From Maea johnstoni (lineage: Eukaryota > Annelida > Polychaeta > Spionida > Magelonidae), in contig OZ012697.1 of the NCBI GenBank assembly GCA_963942565.1, positions 21,560,557-21,624,556 on the forward strand: DNA of 64,000 bases. Reading direction: 5' to 3'. A program made the translations under genes and the position numbers. This document shows, one piece after another, positions 1-11,532 of the stretch (its first letter is position 1; every line of letters begins with the position of its first letter). The notes beneath the pieces were generated by a model, which had not been told where the DNA came from, made no database searches, and saw only the letters and a list, made by a program, of their open reading frames with translations.

Positions 1-101
1 ACATAATTGTCTTTTAATCACCTTCAAATCTATATACATGTATTTAGTATTGCATTTTGTTCGACCCATATCTTAATCCTTTGTTGGGAGATTATCTCGA
101 T

Positions 102-505
<404 letters not shown>

Positions 506-513
506 CTGAACAA

Positions 514-1270
514 TCTCTAGAATGTCACCACCCTGTGTACAACCTGAGCACAACCCCAAGAATATCAGCACCCCAGCAGCAACACGTGGGTATGTGGGTT
601 CACAGGGCCGAGGAATGCGACACCCGGCGAACGGCACTTCACCCGATAAGACTCCCCATAAGAGCAGCTGGCCCACCGTCCATGAAAGCACCCCTTGCCT
701 GTGTACAAGGGTGCGATTGGGTACGACCCGCGCACCCCTTGTACCCGCACCCGGGCTGCCAGAGCTGACAGATTAATAGCCTTACAATGGAGTTTCGATG
801 AAGATATAGTTTTATGGGTAGGGGGCGTGGCTGACTTTTGGGGTGTCACACTAAAAGGGGAGGACGTCCGCGGACCCCCTCTACCCCGGGTTTAATTAAA
901 GTTTGACAAGTGGGCGAGGGGCTTTAGTGGGTCCACTCCACGCTGACACTAGTGTGAGTTATAACGCTATGTAGTCCATAGTGGTAGGGTTTGTTACCTT
1001 CTATACCAAGGCGACATAGGAATTCGGGTACGAATACCCTCCCTAGCTGTACCGTGTGTGGCTATGACATATGAACGCTATGTCTTGACAGGAAAATGTG
1101 TGTGGGGGGCAGATATCCATATGAGCTCTATGTTTTGACATGACAGCTAAATTTGGCCTGGAGATATCTTTGTTAAATATCTATGTTTTGAGAGGACACC
1201 TGAAATTGGAAGGGATACGGAAAACATCTTTGTCTATTTCACATTTGACGAAACAGTTATATGGAGTGCC

Positions 1271-1316
<46 letters not shown>

Positions 1317-2800
1317 ATATGTATATATGTATACACACACACAACACATGTATGTATGTATGTATGAATGTATGTATGTATCTATGTATCTATGCATGCA
1401 TGCGTACATTGATAGTATTACACATTTGGTGGGCAGAATGTTATATCTTTATTAGTTCTCCGTTTGTGCATCCTTATTAAAACTATGTTTTATCTCTAAA
1501 TCTTTGCTTTGAAGAGCCACATTTGGTGCTGAAATGGAGTAAATCGTTACTCTATATTTTGGAAGGATATCGCTTGAAAGGGGAGTTTGCATAACCTTAC
1601 CAAATTTACGTGTTTTGACAGGACAATTGAAATTGTGAGGGAGAGGGTTTATATCCTTCGTAACTTTGACAGAGAAACTCAAACTGAGCTTGTCAAAACA
1701 TCAGAGGTCATCTTGTATTTACGACGTGAATTCCGGTATGTGCCTGATTTGTACAATTCTGAGAATAATTCTAGAACTGACAAAACTGTTGTCGTAAAGT
1801 ACGAGGTAACTGAGGCATATAATCTATAATTGGGGGATATTCCTCACGTTTTCCTACGGATATTTATTATGCTTTGATTCTAAAAGAAAGGGTGAAATGC
1901 CGTCCATAAGTTTGTAGTACAAATTTAAGAAAACGAACCAAGCGTGAATGGGGTGTACTTAAGGGTATGTGGACACACACACACACACACATACAGAAGA
2001 GGTCTCTTCATTGATGCCATAAGATTTAGAGGAATAACTATATAAGATCTTTGCGTCAGGAGCTTTTTATTGCATATGCATTGGATATGGATAAAACAAT
2101 CTGAATTGCTTCAGCGAATGTTTCTCCATATAATGGCTACTGAATTTTGCCAAGGTATACTTGCATGTGTATGACCATTGCGTTTCTATAGGACAGCTGG
2201 GTATAAGTTTAAGTAAAAGTATGTATGTTCTTTACTTACTCTAAGTCCAGGCTTTCTAGTCACGGGGCACACAAAATTGGTCCTGCAGCATAGCAATCTT
2301 TAGAGAGCGCTGTGCGAAAAATGAATTTGAATATCATCACAAGGAGGCATTACCATATTTTGCAGAATTAGTTGGTCATGCATCCGAAAATGTTCTGAGT
2401 TAAACAGTAATAAAATGTTTTGTCTTGTCGCACATTGTGACGACTCTGTCGCACGCTGGTGCAACAATTCGACAGGTGGACTCCCCTGTACCTTGAAAAG
2501 GTAAGGGAAGAAGGTACGACATTATTTCTATGTTATAATGACGGTAAGAATATAAACGTGAGCGGCTTACGTTACCCACTGACCAGACAATGAAATATCA
2601 CTTTGGATTTAAGGGGCAAGAGTGCTTACTGACTAAGAAATACATACAACAACGAAACTCAAGGGGGGTGCATTCAGATAGTTGGTACAGAAAGAAATCA
2701 TTATAGGTTAAGTTGTTACGAAAATATTTTAAGTTGAGTTTAACACGGTATGTTAAGATGACGTATTGGGTTATTTTTCTAATATATATTTTTACACATG
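514..2800. other. Intergenic, no gene seen
   Basis: No open frame here has recognisable protein features. The stretch contains a C-rich segment (520-900), a (CA)n tract at 1272-1313 with a TATG-type tract after it (1345-1400), and a short (AC)n at 1974-1990. The segment at 2395-2485 recurs in diverged form at 4245-4330 (shared CTTGTCGCAC and GACTCTGTCGCA), so both are copies of an unidentified dispersed repeat. Confidence 0.6.
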
Positions 2801-3012
2801 GTTACCCTTCCGATGCTGCAGCTACTTTCATCCAAAGCACAAGGATGCAAAGGGTTTCGAAAACCATTTCAAACCTGTCATGTTGGTATTCATTAGATTG
2901 CTTTAATTGAGTACTCTCAGACGAGTACCTATGTGCCGGAGTCTCAGTGATTTTCAGGTTTTTAGCATCATTTTGTATTGGCCGAATTAGCCACCAGCAG
3001 CATAAGGGTTAA
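2800..3012. mobile_element. TTAA-flanked MITE, family P1
   Basis: One end begins GTTACCCTTCCGATGCTG and the other ends CAGCATAAGGGTTAA. The interior contains the family signature (CCAAAGCACAAGGATGCAAAG, then GAGTACTCTCAGA, then TTGTATTGGCC). The same roughly 210-bp unit recurs near 5340, 50310, 53045, 54262, 57643, 61400 and 63570. The CCCTT ends next to TTAA suggest a non-autonomous piggyBac-type element; the superfamily is inferred from the target sequence only. Confidence 0.75.
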
Positions 3013-3258
3013 AGCTTACACACCTTTCCTCATGGTATGGTCAACTGAATATGTGGATGTCTAGGCCATCAATGCGCAGAGTATACTAATAAGAGACCAA
3101 CTTAACTACAGAAGCTCCCATTGACATGCGCATAAGCCCTTATCTCTACATCACATTTCACCAAAACATGGTCACATCAAACACGCATTTTGGGTATCAA
3201 ATATTAATAGATCTGCTTGAAATGGCACAAAGGAATTGACAAATTTGGAGTGTATCCC

Positions 3259-3480
3259 GTGCGAAAAGTTTCATGCATGAAAATATTGTGGTATGAATTT
3301 TTATGCATGAACATTTTGCCCAAAATCTGTCTTGGGTGAAAATTCCATGCATAAAATTTATACAGCCCAACTACCCATGACAATTTCTGGGGCGAAAAAG
3401 TCATACTAGGGGCGTAATTTCATTTTCATGCATGCAAATTTCATGCCACGATATTTTCATGCATGAAACATTTCGTACGA
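3259..3480. mobile_element. Fold-back MITE with ATGCATGAAA arms
   Basis: The left arm GTGCGAAAAGTTTCATGCAT (3259 on) is the inverted complement, with few mismatches, of the right arm ending near 3480 (ATGCATGAAACATTTCGTAC). Arms are about 32 bp and the interior carries further TTTCATGCATG motifs. There is no coding capacity. No clear target-site duplication was found. Confidence 0.65.
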
Positions 3481-3784
3481 GACTTAACAATATGGTAAGT
3501 CTTCACCAATACCTTTCCCTAGGACATTGTATAGTAAGAGCCCTCTAGTCACAGATGAGTGCCCATAATTATTTCCTAAAATATTCAATCTATTTATCAA
3601 ACTCCAAAAGATGTCTAATAGGATATTACTTATAACAGGTACTTTTGTCATACTCAAACTGAATCATCTATTTCACTGGTGAGATAAGTGTAAACTGAAT
3701 TGGGCACTGTGGCAACCTAGACCATTTGGTGCCTGGTAACAGAAAAACATGACGGACAAATCGCAGCCAAGAAATCTAGTTGGG

Positions 3785-3966
3785 TATCGCCTCGCTTGAA
3801 AATAGCAGACATGTCTTTAGCGCCATCTATATAGCAAACAACGAACTAAAATAGAGTCGCTCGTCGATAGAATCGTATGTGATTGTCAATCGCTGAGAAT
3901 CGCCTCGCTTGAAATAAGCAGACAGGCCTCTAGCGCCATCTATACAGCAAACAACGAACTAAAATA
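3785..3966. repeat. Two-copy tandem repeat, period about 114 bp
   Basis: The block with TCGCCTCGCTTGAAA and AGCGCCATCTATA (3787-3852) recurs at 3901-3966 with a few differences. The second copy runs into unrelated sequence. The preceding segment (about 3645-3750) recurs diverged at 15993-16095, so the region is part of a dispersed family. Confidence 0.8.
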
Positions 3967-4323
3967 TCCGAAAAGGATGTTGTTTTGTGTGATTCCTCTA
4001 GGATAGAAATTCCCTTCCAACTGGAGCGTACAAATGGGAGGGTCTCCATATTCTGACAATCAGTTTCAATATAGTCACCAGGTGACACTACCATATCAGC
4101 CTTCGTAGTAATAATAAAGGCCCATATCAATCAATAGGTGGTATCAATAAATGGAGTTTACGCGCTTTCTAAATAAAGTCTATATTTGAAAATGCAAGTG
4201 GAACATTTGATACACTCATTTGGTCAAGCTTCCCGAAAATTTTCTGTCGAGTCAAACAATAAAAAAGTTATTTGTCTTGTCGCACGTTTTGAGACTCTGT
4301 CGCATGCTGGTGCAACATTGCCA

Positions 4324-4377
4324 CAGTGGACAATTCAATTCAATTCAGTTCAATTCAATTCAATTCAATTCAATTCA
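4324..4377. repeat. (AATTC)n pentanucleotide repeat
   Basis: About ten tandem AATTC units with one interruption (CAGTT). Confidence 0.9.
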
Positions 4378-5214
4378 TTGGCACAGTGGACACCCTTGCA
4401 TGATGATGGTCTGACACATATGGAGTTATTTTGATATCATAGCTAACCCTTGGGAAATATGCCAGTGGAAGTTAGAGGTCCTGTTCATTTTAACAATCCC
4501 TCTATTTTTTTTCAAATTTAACTCCTTTTGGTTCGGTAACATTCGAATTTGTCAATCAAATACTATAGTCCATAAACTCCTGATGCAAAGCGGTAAGAGT
4601 GATTTTAATGTCATATTAATGAGATTTGTAAGTATGATATTTTTTGAAAAAAAAGTGGCGGTACTATCAATTGATACAATAAGTGCAAGTATATATAAGT
4701 GTAAGACAAGTGCGGCGGAATATTCATTAAAACATTTTGGAGGCACAAACTTAAAATGAATAGCAGAAACTGTTGGATCAACAAATATATTCGGGATATA
4801 CATATCGCGGAAACTGATATCTTATCATCGATTACATACCAATCAAAATACACAACTTGATCAATGAATGCACACACGGCAGCATGTAATTTGAAGTTCG
4901 GAATTTCAATTGTTGTCACCTTTTCTGCCATATTTGGGCTAAAGTTATGCCAGCCAATTGTCAGTGATGGTCCAGAGTATGTTCTTTATTGGCACAGCAT
5001 AAATGCCGTAAAAATATTTCATACAGATACAAAATTATATATCAAACAGAAAAACATAATGAAAAACGGAAAATAAACATATTTACAGGTATACCAATCA
5101 TTGGGGTTTGGTATAGGACATATAGTATAGCGAGAAAGTAAACCCCTACTAACTGGTGAAGCGAGGATGTGTATTAGATATAGTAGGCTTAAAGAGTACT
5201 CGGCGAAAACCAAC

Positions 5215-5544
5215 GCCGAATCCCAAGTCACTGCCAACTTTCTAACCGCACCCTCGAATGAGTACCCATATGCCAGGGTTTCAGTCATTTTTCAGATTTT
5301 CTGCATCATTTTCTATTGGCCACCAAGCCACATAAGGGTTAGCCCTTCCAATGCTAAAGCTACTTTTGTCCAAAGCAAACAGATGCAAAGATTTTTGAAA
5401 AACATATACACCCTGTCATGGTGGTACTCATTAGATAGCTCTCACTGAGTACTTTCAGATGAGTACACATATTCCAGGGTTTCAGTCTTTTTTATTATTT
5501 AATGCATCGTTTTTTTATTGGCCACCAGACCGCACAAGGGTTAA
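5215..5544. mobile_element. Two adjacent P1-type MITE copies (first truncated)
   Basis: A partial copy (about 5255-5340, with GAGTACCCATATGCCAGGGT) meets a fuller copy (5337-5544) that starts CCCTTCCAATGCT and ends CAAGGGTTAA. The head-to-tail arrangement sharing the AGGGTT junction suggests one element landed at the end of another. Confidence 0.65.
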
Positions 5545-7100
5545 AGATGGCAAACAGACAGTGGAAGTGCTAAAGGCCCTCAGCCCGGGACACACATATT
5601 GCAGAGTACCTATTCTACGAGCAGAATATCTTGAAAGCAAAAGTGAGAGATTCAATTAATATAGATATCTGGAATTAAGAATTCTGATTATTGTCACTTT
5701 CTCTGCCATAGTGCGGCTAAATCGTGACTACATTTTCCATTCTTAGGAACACGAAAGTCGATCCAGCGGATAGGCAACCGGCAGGTCTCCCTGAACAACC
5801 TAGCTGCGGTGAATAGCCCAAATGTTGCGTTCTGTACATGTTGGTGCACAACTTTCTCTGTAATGTAAACGATAGGAGATCCCTCATTGTTCTTTGTCTC
5901 CTAGTGACGTCAGACTAAGACGAGGTTCGGAGAGATTCAAGACCCTTGGGAATTTAGCCAGGTCTTCACCTATTAGCGCCTATTGTAATTGCTCTCTCGC
6001 TACCTATCCATTTTTATATTCATCTAAGCTAGGAAGAAGAAGTGTTACGCTTTCTCTTACACGAAGAACGGATGTGTTACTTAAATCAGTGATGTCCTTC
6101 GTATCCCGCTGGGTGGATACATTGATAACTTATCCACTCAATATTTTTTTAAGAACAATGGATAACCCATGTTCGTTTATTTGCATTTAACTTATACAAA
6201 TTATACAGAGCTACAGTATCTCTCCCAAGTGTATACAATTATCAGAAATGTATATACAGTTACATTTGTGTGATACCTGCCTCATGTAATTCAACAAACA
6301 AGGACACACGAGTTACATATGTGTTTCAATTTCCAGTCTTCCTTAAAAAGAAAAAGGCCCTTTACCAAGTCTACTACACTGTATCACCATTCTAAGAAAC
6401 AATAAAAGACACCAGAACAACTAAAGACATCTATTGCTGTCTGTCTATATATCTTACCCACTTCAACTCAACAGATGGAATGTGTTTGGTTGACAGCAGC
6501 TATGCCCATCCGTTTGCCTAGCTACTAGACTTCACTGTGTTTTTACTTAATTATATATAAATGTATGCCTGCATCTATATACTACGTAGGGACTACTGGA
6601 CTACTGTTGGCGATTTAGTTCACGCAATTGCCACACGAGGGAGTCGTAATGGTGGCAAATATTTCCAACTACTCTCCTAGTATACCGCAGTGTCATCTAT
6701 CCACAAGGAATGACATTTAAATATGGCCTAGGAGGCAGGCTACACATCAGTGAGATGTACGATGCTCGCACTGCTGGCAGCCATATATGTGGAATGTATC
6801 AGAGTGCCATTAGCGGTAGAATTTAAATATATTACAACCTCCGTCCGAGGAGGTATCAATACCTGTGTCCGAATGTAGCTCCATAGTGTCCTAACTCCAA
6901 ACAGTACTGAGGAGTCCGCTTTTCTCTAATAATGCGGTAATAAAGTTTCTGTAAGTTCTTTAGAAAATTCTTTGGATACGGAGACACACAAATTTTTAAA
7001 CCTCCTATTTTAAAGGCGTGTCCTGTACGACTTTAAAGCTGTGTACATATACCTCCTCACATCCTGTAAAAGATCTCTTTCTATGTGAGTCCGTTTCGTT
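5545..7100. other. Intergenic, probably degraded LINE flank
   Basis: No gene is supported. A 98-codon frame at 5894-6190 has no recognisable domain. Because a LINE-type 3' tail lies just downstream (7270-7335), part of this stretch may be the decayed body of that element, but I could not recognise coding remnants. Confidence 0.35.
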
Positions 7101-7335
7101 TGTATTTAACGGTAAATAACATAATGTCTGTAAATATTTTCCTTATTAGGATAATTATGTTCTTTCTACTCTAACGTTTGTTTGTAACAGTAACTTTATT
7201 TTCTCTTATGTTACCTTTATGTTTATAATTTTGTTACCTGTTTATTTTCTGGATTAAGTTCCTTATATATGATTTTGTATATGTGCGTTTTTGTACATTT
7301 TTGTACAGTCAATAAACCATACAATACAATACATA
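7100..7335 (+). mobile_element. LINE 3' end relict, related to the intact LINE
   Basis: The 16-mer TGTACAGTCAATAAAC at 7302-7317 is identical to that at 15395-15410 in the 3' UTR of the intact LINE, and both are preceded by TGATTTTGTA. Here the tail is (ACAAT)n and not (ACTTGAAT)n. It is therefore the 3' UTR of a sister element whose coding part is not recognisable upstream. The left boundary is approximate. Confidence 0.7.
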
Positions 7336-7439
7336 CTGCGTCGAGGAAAGGAGTCTGTCATTAAATTATTTCCTTGAACTTAACAGCGTTATCTTCCGGG
7401 TCAAGACCACAGCTATGAGCATTGTATATAAATTACCTT

Positions 7440-7577
7440 GATTTATTTCTCATTGTATTTTTTCTCATCTTCTTTATAATATATCTAGTATGTATTAGAG
7501 TGTTTTAGAAAATTCTATTCATATGCATGTAGTTTTGTAGCGCAGTTTATAGCCAATAAATATACATACATACGTTA
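7440..7577 (+). mobile_element. Possible second LINE/SINE 3' tail
   Basis: GCAGTTTATAGCCAATAAATA followed by (CATA)n resembles the 3' terminal architecture of the neighbouring LINE tails (C/GTCAATAAA plus a short tandem tail). Similarity is limited to that pattern. Confidence 0.4.
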
Positions 7578-8109
7578 AGTAATTTGGACAGATAAGTGTG
7601 TACAGCTTTGTGTATCACAAAGCAGGTGTATTTCACTTAGTCTTGATAGATATTCCACTTTCTGTTTTTTTTTATGTCAGACACTCGTCCCCTCTCTTCT
7701 CATAGTCTCGATATGTTCAACCAGAGAAGTTTATGTAAGAGATTGGCATTTTTTTATAACTTTTATTGCTCCATAGAACATAATAAATAGATACACAGAC
7801 AGGGTATGGATGGTAATACGACAAATATGGCATATATACAGATGATTATAGTAGAATGATAGTACAGGCTTGTGTCAAAGATTATTCAGGGTATTGTGTA
7901 GTGGTGACCATTTCCCCAGTACTTTAGCGACTTTGTTGTGCATTGTACCATTGCGATTATATTGGCAATTTTATCTACCTTAATTTCCGTAGCCTCATAG
8001 TATGGGGCTAGTGGGCAGCCCGATCCCTGCTCTATAATATTATACTAAGAAGTATATGAGTAATACATAGCACCAGGGAAGTTTTATAACAGTGACGTCA
8101 TCCGACAAG

Positions 8110-10551
8110 ATGGCTGCACTTTTTCTAAGCTCTGATGAGATGCAAGGTATTTATGGCCTATCCGACTTACTTGACGAGAAGCTCATCGAGATTCTCGGCA
8201 GTCGTGACGGCAAGAACCATGCGAATATATCAAAGCGAATTATTGCGAGTTTTACCAAGTCTGCTTTGCTTGAAACTCGTCGGAAGATTTTCGAGTACGC
8301 GATAGAGAAGGAGAAGAGTAACAGAGCCTTAGCAACGGACGCTAAGGACGCTTTCTCCGATGACTCGGATGACCGATCAGGCTTTCATATGCAAGACATG
8401 AGCAAATGGCAGCTGACCAATCGCGGCACGAAACCCAGGATCACCGAAGACATCATGAGCCTGGCCCTATTCATCGACGACCCTGGGGAGGACTTCCCCC
8501 TGCAAGTCCTTGCTCAACCGACCACGAAGCCTAAAGCAAAGGCAGACCTGTGCAAACGTAAGGGGTCCCCTACCTGTACCGTCAGTGCAGGTTTGGCAAC
8601 TCCAATCATCTCCGAAAAGGGCCCTGTTGACCCTATCGCCGTGCAAAAAGAGTTTGAGAGGTTTATTATCAGAGAAGTTTGCGGATCTGATGTACAAGAC
8701 CCTCGCCCCGATCTTAGAGCCGTCTCAGTTACGCAACTCAACGAAACAAGTACTTCGACGTGTGATCTCGTGAGTAGTAGGTCACTATCTACGCAAACCA
8801 ACGAATCTTCTTTCAATGATACTGACGACAACGATCTTAGCACCCCTGTCAAGGTGATATATGCAACAGTTAGACCGGACACTACGGACGTTAGTTTGAA
8901 AAGCGGACTGGAAACTTTGCCTAGCGGGGATCCAGTCAAAAGCGCGTCTAATACTTCTAGTGAAATACGTGAATCGCCTCAGCCAGTCTGTTTAGATGGT
9001 GCTCATGATCTCGCTCCTACCGACTTACCTACGAACACACCCGAATTAGTGCCTAAGAATAGTGGTGAGAGCGTACTCCATGAACCTGCCGAAGTGAACA
9101 AGAGCGTCACTAAAGAAGCCTCAACGGTAAGGCTTGATAACATTAGTAACGTGAACTCGACCGTCTCTTCTCACTCTGATACGTCCCTTATGGAATACAT
9201 AGATTCTGAGTACGACTCTATTAAAAACATGTATAAAGGTAAAGCCGCTGATAAGGTCTCGGCCAAAGCGAGATCAGATTATGACAAGAGGCTTGCAGAA
9301 CTCGAGAAGAAGTATGAAACCGTCGTCAAAAGACTTAATTTCGTTGAGAAAGATCATACCCGCGAGATCTGTGAAATTAAGGCGGAGCAGCGACGCATTA
9401 CGTACTTTAGCCTCAGTAACGATAGTGTCGGCACGCCTAGCCGCAAGCGGTTTAGGCGTCATTCGTCCAGCGGGACTGAGAACATCAGCACTGTAGACAT
9501 CCAACATAACGATGTCCCCGCAACTCAAGACCAGTTCATGGATAACAGTGTATGGGACGTGAACGAGAGCGATGTCGTCGTTGACACGCAGGATTCACAA
9601 GGTAACAGGGTGTCCACGCGCGCTACACCGTTACACTTGAAGGAGATTCACCAGGCGAGCAAACCGAAGCCCAGTGATAGCAGTGACACCGCGCCGAAGA
9701 TCATTGCTCAATCGAAACCTAAGCCTAGTACGAGCAAGCAGGCTGATAATAATGACATCCGTCATTACTTCGATGGCTCGGAAGATATGCCACCCGCGTC
9801 GACTCCGATGGCTAACCGGAAGCAACACAACGATTCAGGCGGTCAAGTTGACCACTCCAGCCCTGACCAAGCCGTGTCAGAACCCAGTTCGGGTAACCGT
9901 ACCACTAGTGTTAATCAACAAGCTAGTAACAAAGGTAGTGGCTTATCCAACCCGGGCATTGCACCGGGTAATCGATCTAACGCCAGTGGAAAGGGTCCCA
10001 ATCACCCTCCAAACAAATCTAACACTAAACAAGCTACCTCGACCGCGCAGTCCAGCAAACCTGGCCCCGGTAAAGATGCTGCTAGTCGCAGCAACTCAAA
10101 CTCTGCGACGAACTTTACCGTCGAAAAGGACCAATACTCAATGGTTGTTACCAGAAACGGATGGGATAAATCGGGCAATGCTAACAAAAAGAAAGGTAAA
10201 AAGAAACCGATGCTCCCCATCCGGGGCCTCGTCGATTCTGAGACGAAAGAAATGTTTGTTAAAGGCCTCAGGTGTGCAGGTTTTCGCACACGTAAAGAGT
10301 TAGAAGATTCGATCAAAGCGTATGTGGAAGAAAAGGGTATTTTTCTAGTCCATCACCGTGTACTGGCATTTAAAACTGACAGAACAACCGTAGGCTGCAA
10401 GATGGTAGTTTGTAATGATGACATGGAAAAGATTACTAGTAAAGGTTTCTGGCCCCCTGGTATTTGGATCCGTGAATGGTTTGACGATCCGCTCTCCGAT
10501 GAAGAGCACCAATCTGGGAATGATAGAAGCTCTGACGCTGAGTCTACTTAA
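8110..10551 (+). CDS. LINE ORF1 protein (RNA-binding type), 813 aa
   Basis: This is the ORF1 protein of the three-ORF LINE, expected to coat the element RNA in a ribonucleoprotein. I chose the ATG at 8110 because the six codons upstream begin with GTG, and because AAGATGG gives a strong Kozak context. Residues 1-110 are mixed-charge. Residues about 110-400 are Ser/Thr/Asp-rich and look disordered. A charged coiled-coil-like segment follows (KARSDYDKRLAELEKKYETV, around 9265-9330), then a basic RKRFRR patch and a long Pro/Ser/Gln/Asn-rich linker. The C-terminal 140 residues hold a Lys-rich run (KKKGKKKP), a compact domain (ETKEMFVKGLRCAGF) and GFWPPGIWIREW, a signature I associate with ORF1 proteins of marine invertebrate LINEs. 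Its stop TAA overlaps the ATG of the next ORF. Family assignment is by pattern memory. Confidence 0.85.
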   Translation: MAALFLSSDEMQGIYGLSDLLDEKLIEILGSRDGKNHANISKRIIASFTKSALLETRRKIFEYAIEKEKSNRALATDAKDAFSDDSDDRSGFHMQDMSKWQLTNRGTKPRITEDIMSLALFIDDPGEDFPLQVLAQPTTKPKAKADLCKRKGSPTCTVSAGLATPIISEKGPVDPIAVQKEFERFIIREVCGSDVQDPRPDLRAVSVTQLNETSTSTCDLVSSRSLSTQTNESSFNDTDDNDLSTPVKVIYATVRPDTTDVSLKSGLETLPSGDPVKSASNTSSEIRESPQPVCLDGAHDLAPTDLPTNTPELVPKNSGESVLHEPAEVNKSVTKEASTVRLDNISNVNSTVSSHSDTSLMEYIDSEYDSIKNMYKGKAADKVSAKARSDYDKRLAELEKKYETVVKRLNFVEKDHTREICEIKAEQRRITYFSLSNDSVGTPSRKRFRRHSSSGTENISTVDIQHNDVPATQDQFMDNSVWDVNESDVVVDTQDSQGNRVSTRATPLHLKEIHQASKPKPSDSSDTAPKIIAQSKPKPSTSKQADNNDIRHYFDGSEDMPPASTPMANRKQHNDSGGQVDHSSPDQAVSEPSSGNRTTSVNQQASNKGSGLSNPGIAPGNRSNASGKGPNHPPNKSNTKQATSTAQSSKPGPGKDAASRSNSNSATNFTVEKDQYSMVVTRNGWDKSGNANKKKGKKKPMLPIRGLVDSETKEMFVKGLRCAGFRTRKELEDSIKAYVEEKGIFLVHHRVLAFKTDRTTVGCKMVVCNDDMEKITSKGFWPPGIWIREWFDDPLSDEEHQSGNDRSSDAEST

Positions 10552-10556
10552 TGACA
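10543..10556 (+). promoter_or_regulatory. ORF1/ORF2 stop-start overlap (TAATG)
   Basis: The ORF1 stop TAA at 10549-10551 shares its last A with the ORF2 start ATG (10551-10553) in the context ACTTAATGA. Overlaps of this form are known in some non-LTR elements, where the downstream frame is made by termination-reinitiation. That it works this way here is inferred. Confidence 0.7.
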
Positions 10557-11528
10557 CAGAACATGGCAACTTACCTAGACCTTATCTGTAAACGTGACAA
10601 TACGTACAAGGTACACCATCTCCTGGTCCCTTTGATGCTTATTATGATATATGTTGTTATTTCCTGGTGTGTCCATTTAGGAGGGAATCATATTGACGAC
10701 ACGTCGATAGATAACAACCACGTTATAATTTCGCAAATAGATACGACATGCTTGTATGATAATTACATGGTACTTCCAGATGTTAACTCTGCACGCAATA
10801 TGGCTATGTTTTGTATAGTTTGGGTATTAGCCTATAATATGTACCCCCGTGACTTTTCTAGATACCCTCACACTTATAATGTTCAGTTCCAATACCAACA
10901 CAGTCTGGGTGCTCATTACAGAGGACATGTCAAATTAAATCACTGTTTTACGTTGAGTAATATACCCTATGTCAATGAGTACTTTCACACTAACAGAGGT
11001 ACCATGCACAGGCGACACCTATCGGGATCATGCCACTTCAATGTAGAATACGCACGTCAGTCGCACTATTGTAGTCAATTCTGTATATGCCATCCAGCGG
11101 CCGGTACTGCCACTAAGTACGAGGTATGCTTCTATGAATATTTGTGTGTCGTCTATACCAGTACCATATGTCTTTATAAACATGAGGTAGATAAGTTTAC
11201 TCGTGAGTTCCATAGTAATGAGAACAAGGTCGGTATGCAGGTGCGCCAGTTTTTTGCTATCAGTAGTAGTACCTCCAATGTTGTGTTCGATGCGTCCAGT
11301 CACTGCTACTTTAGTAATCAGGTACAGTACAAGCAATTTTGGGAAAACTGCATGTATTTTGAATTTACACACTGTTATATATGCCATAACCTACCTATTA
11401 CTTGCATGGCTATATTCTGTCGAGCAATTGTTTGTTGTATGATGCACCAACTCTATCATAGAGTAGTGCTGCCGGCCAGATATGATACGATGTTTTTAAT
11501 TGATATTCAAAGATGCGTACAAACTTAA
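10551..11528 (+). CDS. LINE ORF2, unrecognised Tyr/Cys/His-rich protein, 325 aa
   Basis: I do not recognise this protein. It sits between ORF1 and the endonuclease/RT frame, in the third reading frame, and overlaps both neighbours (ATG shares a base with the ORF1 stop; its 3' end overlaps ORF3 by 16 bp). It contains about 26 Tyr, 21 Cys and 23 His and few Lys, Glu, Gly or Leu. It has a hydrophobic segment near residues 26-41 (HLLVPLMLIMIYVVISW), another near 85-95 (MAMFCIVWVLAY), and Cys/His clusters such as HYCSQFCICH and HCYICHNLPITC. With 26 TAY codons and no TAA or TAG inside, the frame seems held open by selection. The unusual composition resembles an out-of-frame reading, which is the main reason for caution. 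Possible roles (membrane or zinc-binding accessory) are speculation. Confidence 0.6.
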   Translation: MTQNMATYLDLICKRDNTYKVHHLLVPLMLIMIYVVISWCVHLGGNHIDDTSIDNNHVIISQIDTTCLYDNYMVLPDVNSARNMAMFCIVWVLAYNMYPRDFSRYPHTYNVQFQYQHSLGAHYRGHVKLNHCFTLSNIPYVNEYFHTNRGTMHRRHLSGSCHFNVEYARQSHYCSQFCICHPAAGTATKYEVCFYEYLCVVYTSTICLYKHEVDKFTREFHSNENKVGMQVRQFFAISSSTSNVVFDASSHCYFSNQVQYKQFWENCMYFEFTHCYICHNLPITCMAIFCRAIVCCMMHQLYHRVVLPARYDTMFLIDIQRCVQT

Positions 11529-11532
11529 TGAT
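11513..11532 (+). promoter_or_regulatory. ORF2/ORF3 stop-start overlap (TAATG)
   Basis: The ORF2 stop TAA at 11526-11528 shares its last A with an in-frame ORF3 ATG (11528-11530), again in the context ACTTAATGA. A second ORF3-frame ATG lies 15 bases upstream at 11513. Confidence 0.7.

Noticed and set aside
4611-4931. 106-aa minus-strand ORF starting MAEKVTTIEIPNF
   Set aside because: The start region recurs in decayed form near 5690-5720, so it is likely repeat sequence; hydrophobic AT-rich codons and no domain.
8467-10569. Antisense and alternate-frame ORFs across LINE ORF1
   Set aside because: They are shadows of ORF1. The longest (209 aa, 9674-10303) is Arg/Leu/Pro/Thr-rich as expected of a shifted frame, with no domain.
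11028-11387. 119-aa minus-strand ORF within LINE ORF2
   Set aside because: Much shorter than the sense frame, and the sense frame alone has the TAATG junctions.
10551-11528. ORF2 as a degenerate spacer between ORF1 and ORF3 joined by frameshifting
   Set aside because: No slippery sequence was seen at either border, and a 325-codon open spacer with exact stop-start overlaps fits a coding frame better. Kept as a lower-confidence CDS.
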